DNA of 9,708 nucleotides from Caulobacterales bacterium. Its GTDB lineage: Bacteria; Pseudomonadota; Alphaproteobacteria; Caulobacterales; Caulobacteraceae. The stretch covers positions 1 through 9,708 of the forward strand of contig CANKEA010000032.1 in NCBI GenBank assembly GCA_947480815.1, in the 5' to 3' direction. The notes beneath the pieces are model-generated. The model saw only the letters and a program-made list of their open reading frames with translations, made no database searches and was not told the DNA's origin. This document shows, piece by piece, positions 7,092 to 9,708 of the stretch (positions within the stretch are counted from its first letter, which is position 1; each line of letters begins with the position of its first letter). The translations under genes and the position numbers were made by a program.

Positions 7092-7814
7092 TTAGGTTTT
7101 GGTTGCCGTGGACGATGCCGCCACGCTGGCGGCGGTCTGCCCAAACAGGATCTGCCGCGACTGGGCGTCTGTGATGGTTGGCACGACATTGATTTCGTCG
7201 ACGATCTCATAGGCTCGGATCACGGCTCGCCGGGCCGAAAAGGCGTCATACCAGCGCTTTAGCTCTGGAAAGTCGTTGAGGTTCTGGCGGTGCCGCTCGT
7301 GCCGCTGGATCCAGGGATAGATCGCGATGTCCGCTATCGAAAAGTCTCCGGCCACATAGGCCCGCCCGTGCAGACGGCGGTCGAGAACGCCGTAGAGGCG
7401 GTTGCACTCATTGACGTAGCGGTTGATGGCGTAAGGAATCTGCTCAGCGGAATAGCCGACAAAATGGTGCGCCTGGCCAGCCATGGGCCCCAGTCCGCCC
7501 ATCTGCCAATACAGCCATTGCAGCACTTCATAGCGGCCCCTCCCGCTCACGGGCAGCAAACGATGGTTCTTGTCCGCCAGATATTCCAGGATGGCCCCGG
7601 ACTCGAACATCGTCAGCGGCGCTCCGCCATCAGCCGGGTCATGGTCGACGATGGCCGGGATGCGGTTGTTGGGGGCGATAGCCAGAAACTCCGGCTTGAA
7701 CTGGTCGCCTTGAGAAATGTTCACTGGCACGATGCGGTAGGGCAGGCCTAACTCTTCCAGCGCGATGGTGATCTTATGGCCGTTTGGCGTGGTCCAGTAG
7801 TGCAGGTCAATCAC
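7092..7814 (-). CDS. yfcG: Nu-class glutathione transferase / disulfide-bond reductase (YfcG-like)
   Basis: A 240-residue cytosolic glutathione-dependent enzyme. The start is GTG (7812-7814), chosen because the Trx-like fold begins at IDLHYWTTPNGHK and AAGGA (7822-7826) sits 7 bases upstream. The longer open frame to 7928 runs into the upstream dehalogenase gene. It has an N-terminal thioredoxin-like domain (1-85) with T9 and N11, the glutathione-contacting residues of YfcG; NNRIPAIVDHDPADGG (cis-Pro P53); and ESGAILEYLA (E71-S72). The all-helical C-terminal domain has QWLYWQMGGLGPMAGQ and IPYAINRY, where R132 matches the YfcG glutathione-channel Arg. The last 30 residues are a low-complexity tail. 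In E. coli the family acts mainly as a disulfide reductase rather than a conjugating enzyme. It lies 11 bases after the dehalogenase stop, so it is co-transcribed. The symbol marks family resemblance; orthology is not shown. Confidence 0.9.
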   Translation of the reverse strand: MIDLHYWTTPNGHKITIALEELGLPYRIVPVNISQGDQFKPEFLAIAPNNRIPAIVDHDPADGGAPLTMFESGAILEYLADKNHRLLPVSGRGRYEVLQWLYWQMGGLGPMAGQAHHFVGYSAEQIPYAINRYVNECNRLYGVLDRRLHGRAYVAGDFSIADIAIYPWIQRHERHRQNLNDFPELKRWYDAFSARRAVIRAYEIVDEINVVPTITDAQSRQILFGQTAASVAASSTATKT

Positions 7815-7825
7815 GGCGCAGTCCT

Positions 7826-8512
7826 TCAGCCTAGGGTCAGCAGTTCGGGTAAGCCGACCAAAGATGTGATCTCGAAGTCCGGGGCACCAGGGAGACGTTC
7901 GCGTCTCTGGCCATATCGATTGCACCACACAACCTTCATCCCAAATGCGGATGCTGCATAGGCATCCCAGCCGTTCGACGACACGAAGGCTATCTGTTCG
8001 GCCGGCAGACCGAAATGATCCAGGGCGAGCTGGTAGATGCGGGGGTGGGTCTTGAAGACGCTGGCCTGTTCCACCGACAGACGAGCGTCGATGAGTTGCT
8101 CTAGCCCGTTGCCGCGCACGAGGCTTTCGATCATCGCCGGTTCACCATTGGACAGGATGCCGGTGGCGAAGCCGAGCCGTTTCAGTTCCGTCAGGGTCTC
8201 AGCCACCTCGGGAAAGGCTGCAAGGTGCAGATAGAGTCCCATTAGCCGATCGCGCAGGGCTGGATCGTCAATGCCCAGCGTCTCCAGAGCGAAATCGAGC
8301 GCCTCGCCGGTCACCTGCCAGAAGCCTGCATGCTGACCCTGCAGGCTGCGAAGCCAAGTGTATTGCAACTGTTTGTCGCGCCACAGAGCCGTCAACGCTG
8401 GGACCTGATCGCCCAGCACATCGCGGCACGATGCCGTTGCAGAAGCGAAATCGAATAGCGTGCCATAGGCGTCGAACACGCAGGCGCGCACGGATAGGCG
8501 CGCGCGTGTCAT
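7826..8512 (-). CDS. Haloacid dehalogenase, type II (L-2-haloacid dehalogenase)
   Basis: A 228-residue HAD-superfamily enzyme predicted to hydrolyse L-2-haloacids to D-2-hydroxyacids. The catalytic set of L-DEX/DhlB enzymes is complete: nucleophile D14 and T18 in FDAYGTLFD, R45 in LWRDKQLQYTW, S121-N122 in LSNGEP, K154 and Y160 in FKTHPRIYQLA, and S178, N180, W182, D183 in FVSSNGWDAYAASAFG. Spacing agrees with the family to within one residue, so this is the dehalogenase subfamily rather than a general HAD phosphatase. The start ATG 8512 follows a weak GGACGGA. The TGA stop overlaps the GST ribosome binding site (TGAAGGA). It follows the thiolase by 52 bases in an apparent operon. Many annotated members have no confirmed halogenated substrate, so activity is inferred. 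Confidence 0.9.
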   Translation of the reverse strand: MTRARLSVRACVFDAYGTLFDFASATASCRDVLGDQVPALTALWRDKQLQYTWLRSLQGQHAGFWQVTGEALDFALETLGIDDPALRDRLMGLYLHLAAFPEVAETLTELKRLGFATGILSNGEPAMIESLVRGNGLEQLIDARLSVEQASVFKTHPRIYQLALDHFGLPAEQIAFVSSNGWDAYAASAFGMKVVWCNRYGQRRERLPGAPDFEITSLVGLPELLTLG

Positions 8513-8521
8513 GGCGTCCGT

Positions 8522-8535
8522 CCGGCTCGCGCCGG
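8522..8535 (-). repeat. Small intercistronic hairpin between thiolase and dehalogenase
   Basis: On the minus strand CCGGC-GCGA-GCCGG forms a perfect 5-base stem with a GNRA-type tetraloop, 9 bases upstream of the dehalogenase start. There is no T-tract after it. It could tune translation or mRNA processing between the two genes; it is short enough to be chance. Confidence 0.3.
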
Positions 8536-8564
8536 GGCTCCCGAGGCATTTTTTAGCCGCTGGA

Positions 8565-9708
8565 TTATGCCCGCACCGCCTCTAGGATTGAGACGTAGTT
8601 GGCCACCGCCGACCCGCCCATGTTGTACACCGCGCCGACTTGGACTTTCGGCAGTTGCAGGGCCCCGGCCAGGCCAGTGAGTTGCATGGCCGCCATCACA
8701 TGCATGGAGACGCCGGTCGCGCCCACGGGATGGCCCTTGGCCTTGAGTCCGCCGGAGCGGTTGACGGGTAGTTTGCCATCGGCACCAACCCAGCCTTCCA
8801 AAATTGCCCGCGCGCCCTGGCCCGGTGCAGCTAGTCCCATGGTCTCGTATTCGATCAGTTCTGCAATGGTGAAACAGTCATGGGTCTCGACGAACGAAAG
8901 GTCGGCGAGGGTGAGGCCCGCCTCAGCATAGGCCTTCGCCCAAGCGTGTTCGCCGGCCTCGAACCGGGTCGGATCGCGCAGGGACATCGGCAACAGATCA
9001 TTGGCATGGGCCGAGGCCCGGAACCGTACCGCCTTGGTCAAGGCGGCGGCGGTGTCACCATCGGCCAGCACCAGGGCAGCGGCACCGTCGGAGACGGGTG
9101 AGCAGTCGGTTCGTTTGAGCGGCCCGGCGACAAACGGATTCTTTTCGCTCTCGGTACGGCAGAACGCGAAGCCCAGATCCTTACGCAGCTGCGCGAGCGG
9201 GTTGTCGACCCCATTGCGGTGGTTCTTGGCGGCGATAGCGGCCAGGGCGTCGGATTGGTCTCCATACCGCTGGAAATACTGCTGCGCGATGCGGCCGAAC
9301 ACGCCGGCGAACCCGCCCGGAATGTCGCCCTCCTGCTTGAGGTAGCTGGCCCCCAACAGATTCTCGCCGACTTGGGGCCCTGGCGTGTCGGTCATCTTTT
9401 CGACCCCGATCACCAGGGCGGCGCGACCGCGGCTGGCCCGGATGAAATCCATCGCCTGATAGATCGCCGCTGAGCCGGAGGCACAGGCGTTTTCGCAGCG
9501 AACCGCCGGCTTAAAACGCAGGACTGGAACCGACTGCATCGGTAAGGAGGACGGGAAGCGCTGTTTCGAAAATCCACCGTTGAACTGTCCTACAAACACG
9601 CCGTCGATTGCGGCGGGTTCGATACCGGCGTCGGCAATGGCGGCACCGGCGACGTCGCTGATCAGGCTCTCAACATCGCTGCCTTCCAGCTTGCCAAACG
9701 GCGTGTGC
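8565..9708 (-). CDS. SCP-x-type thiolase / acetyl-CoA acetyltransferase, 5' end outside the window
   Basis: Thiolase-fold enzyme that cleaves or forms carbon-carbon bonds next to a CoA thioester. The frame has no stop to the window end: the first readable residues HTPFGKLEGSDVESLI match the N-terminal region of the family, so only about 10-15 residues are missing. The GTG at 9597-9599 is internal and not the start. The acyl-accepting Cys is in ENACASGSAAIYQAM (codon 9483-9485). The HDCF motif (HDCFTIAELIEYE, Cys codon 8874-8876) is typical of the SCP2/SCP-x branch. The active-site His is in GGLKAKGHPVGATG (codon 8730-8732). The C-terminus YNMGGSAVANYVSILEA replaces the CxG motif of classical thiolases. 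About 380 residues are present, near the family length. It is the first visible gene of the leftward operon with the dehalogenase and GST. Relatives act in fatty-acid, sterol and xenobiotic side-chain degradation; the substrate here is unknown. Confidence 0.92.
   Translation of the reverse strand, partial: HTPFGKLEGSDVESLISDVAGAAIADAGIEPAAIDGVFVGQFNGGFSKQRFPSSLPMQSVPVLRFKPAVRCENACASGSAAIYQAMDFIRASRGRAALVIGVEKMTDTPGPQVGENLLGASYLKQEGDIPGGFAGVFGRIAQQYFQRYGDQSDALAAIAAKNHRNGVDNPLAQLRKDLGFAFCRTESEKNPFVAGPLKRTDCSPVSDGAAALVLADGDTAAALTKAVRFRASAHANDLLPMSLRDPTRFEAGEHAWAKAYAEAGLTLADLSFVETHDCFTIAELIEYETMGLAAPGQGARAILEGWVGADGKLPVNRSGGLKAKGHPVGATGVSMHVMAAMQLTGLAGALQLPKVQVGAVYNMGGSAVANYVSILEAVRA

Noticed and set aside
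6890..7210. Minus-strand frame encoding an alternating Leu-Thr repeat
   Set aside because: The LTLTLT pattern is just the TCAGGG hexamer read in one frame. The frame overlaps the GST gene out of phase and has no supporting start signal.
7815..7928. ATG-started longer GST of 278 residues
   Set aside because: The extra 38 residues overlap the end of the dehalogenase gene in another frame and precede the natural start of the thioredoxin-like fold. GTG 7814 has a good AAGGA upstream.

Overview
The window looks like chromosomal DNA from an alphaproteobacterium, most likely Caulobacterales (Phenylobacterium or Asticcacaulis-like) or a sphingomonad. This is inferred from the GC-rich codon use, a long TonB-dependent receptor of the type expanded in those groups (signal peptide ending AHA-Q, then a VDEVVVTGSR TonB box), and the catabolic genes around it. 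Species cannot be fixed from the sequence alone.

Layout. Left end: an AraC-family regulator (+) and a TetR-family regulator (-) converge and share the bases CTAG as overlapping stop codons. TetR is divergent from the large TonB-dependent receptor gene (+). The roughly 515-base region between them has no convincing gene but holds several inverted repeats that could be operators. Middle: the receptor gene (2253-5108) is followed by a good intrinsic terminator whose T-tract abuts the ribosome binding site of a small cupin gene. The cupin overlaps an amidase by ATGA. Right: a 205-base convergent gap carries a TCAGGG tandem repeat. It is followed by a leftward operon, read in transcription order as SCP-x-type thiolase (5' end beyond the window), haloacid dehalogenase type II, and a Nu-class (YfcG-like) glutathione transferase with a GTG start.

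How the genes may work together. A receptor for outer-membrane uptake, an amide hydrolase with a cupin partner, an L-2-haloacid dehalogenase, a glutathione-dependent enzyme and a CoA-thiolase, with two local regulators, read as a small catabolic locus for an imported organic compound. The substrate is unknown. An amide that releases a 2-haloacid is one hypothesis, but nothing in the sequence proves that the two operons share a pathway.

I found no RNA genes, CRISPR arrays, insertion sequences or phage genes. No radically new system is evident. The items most worth checking are the G-rich hexamer repeat, the operator-like repeats by the TetR/receptor pair, and the coherence of the catabolic cluster.
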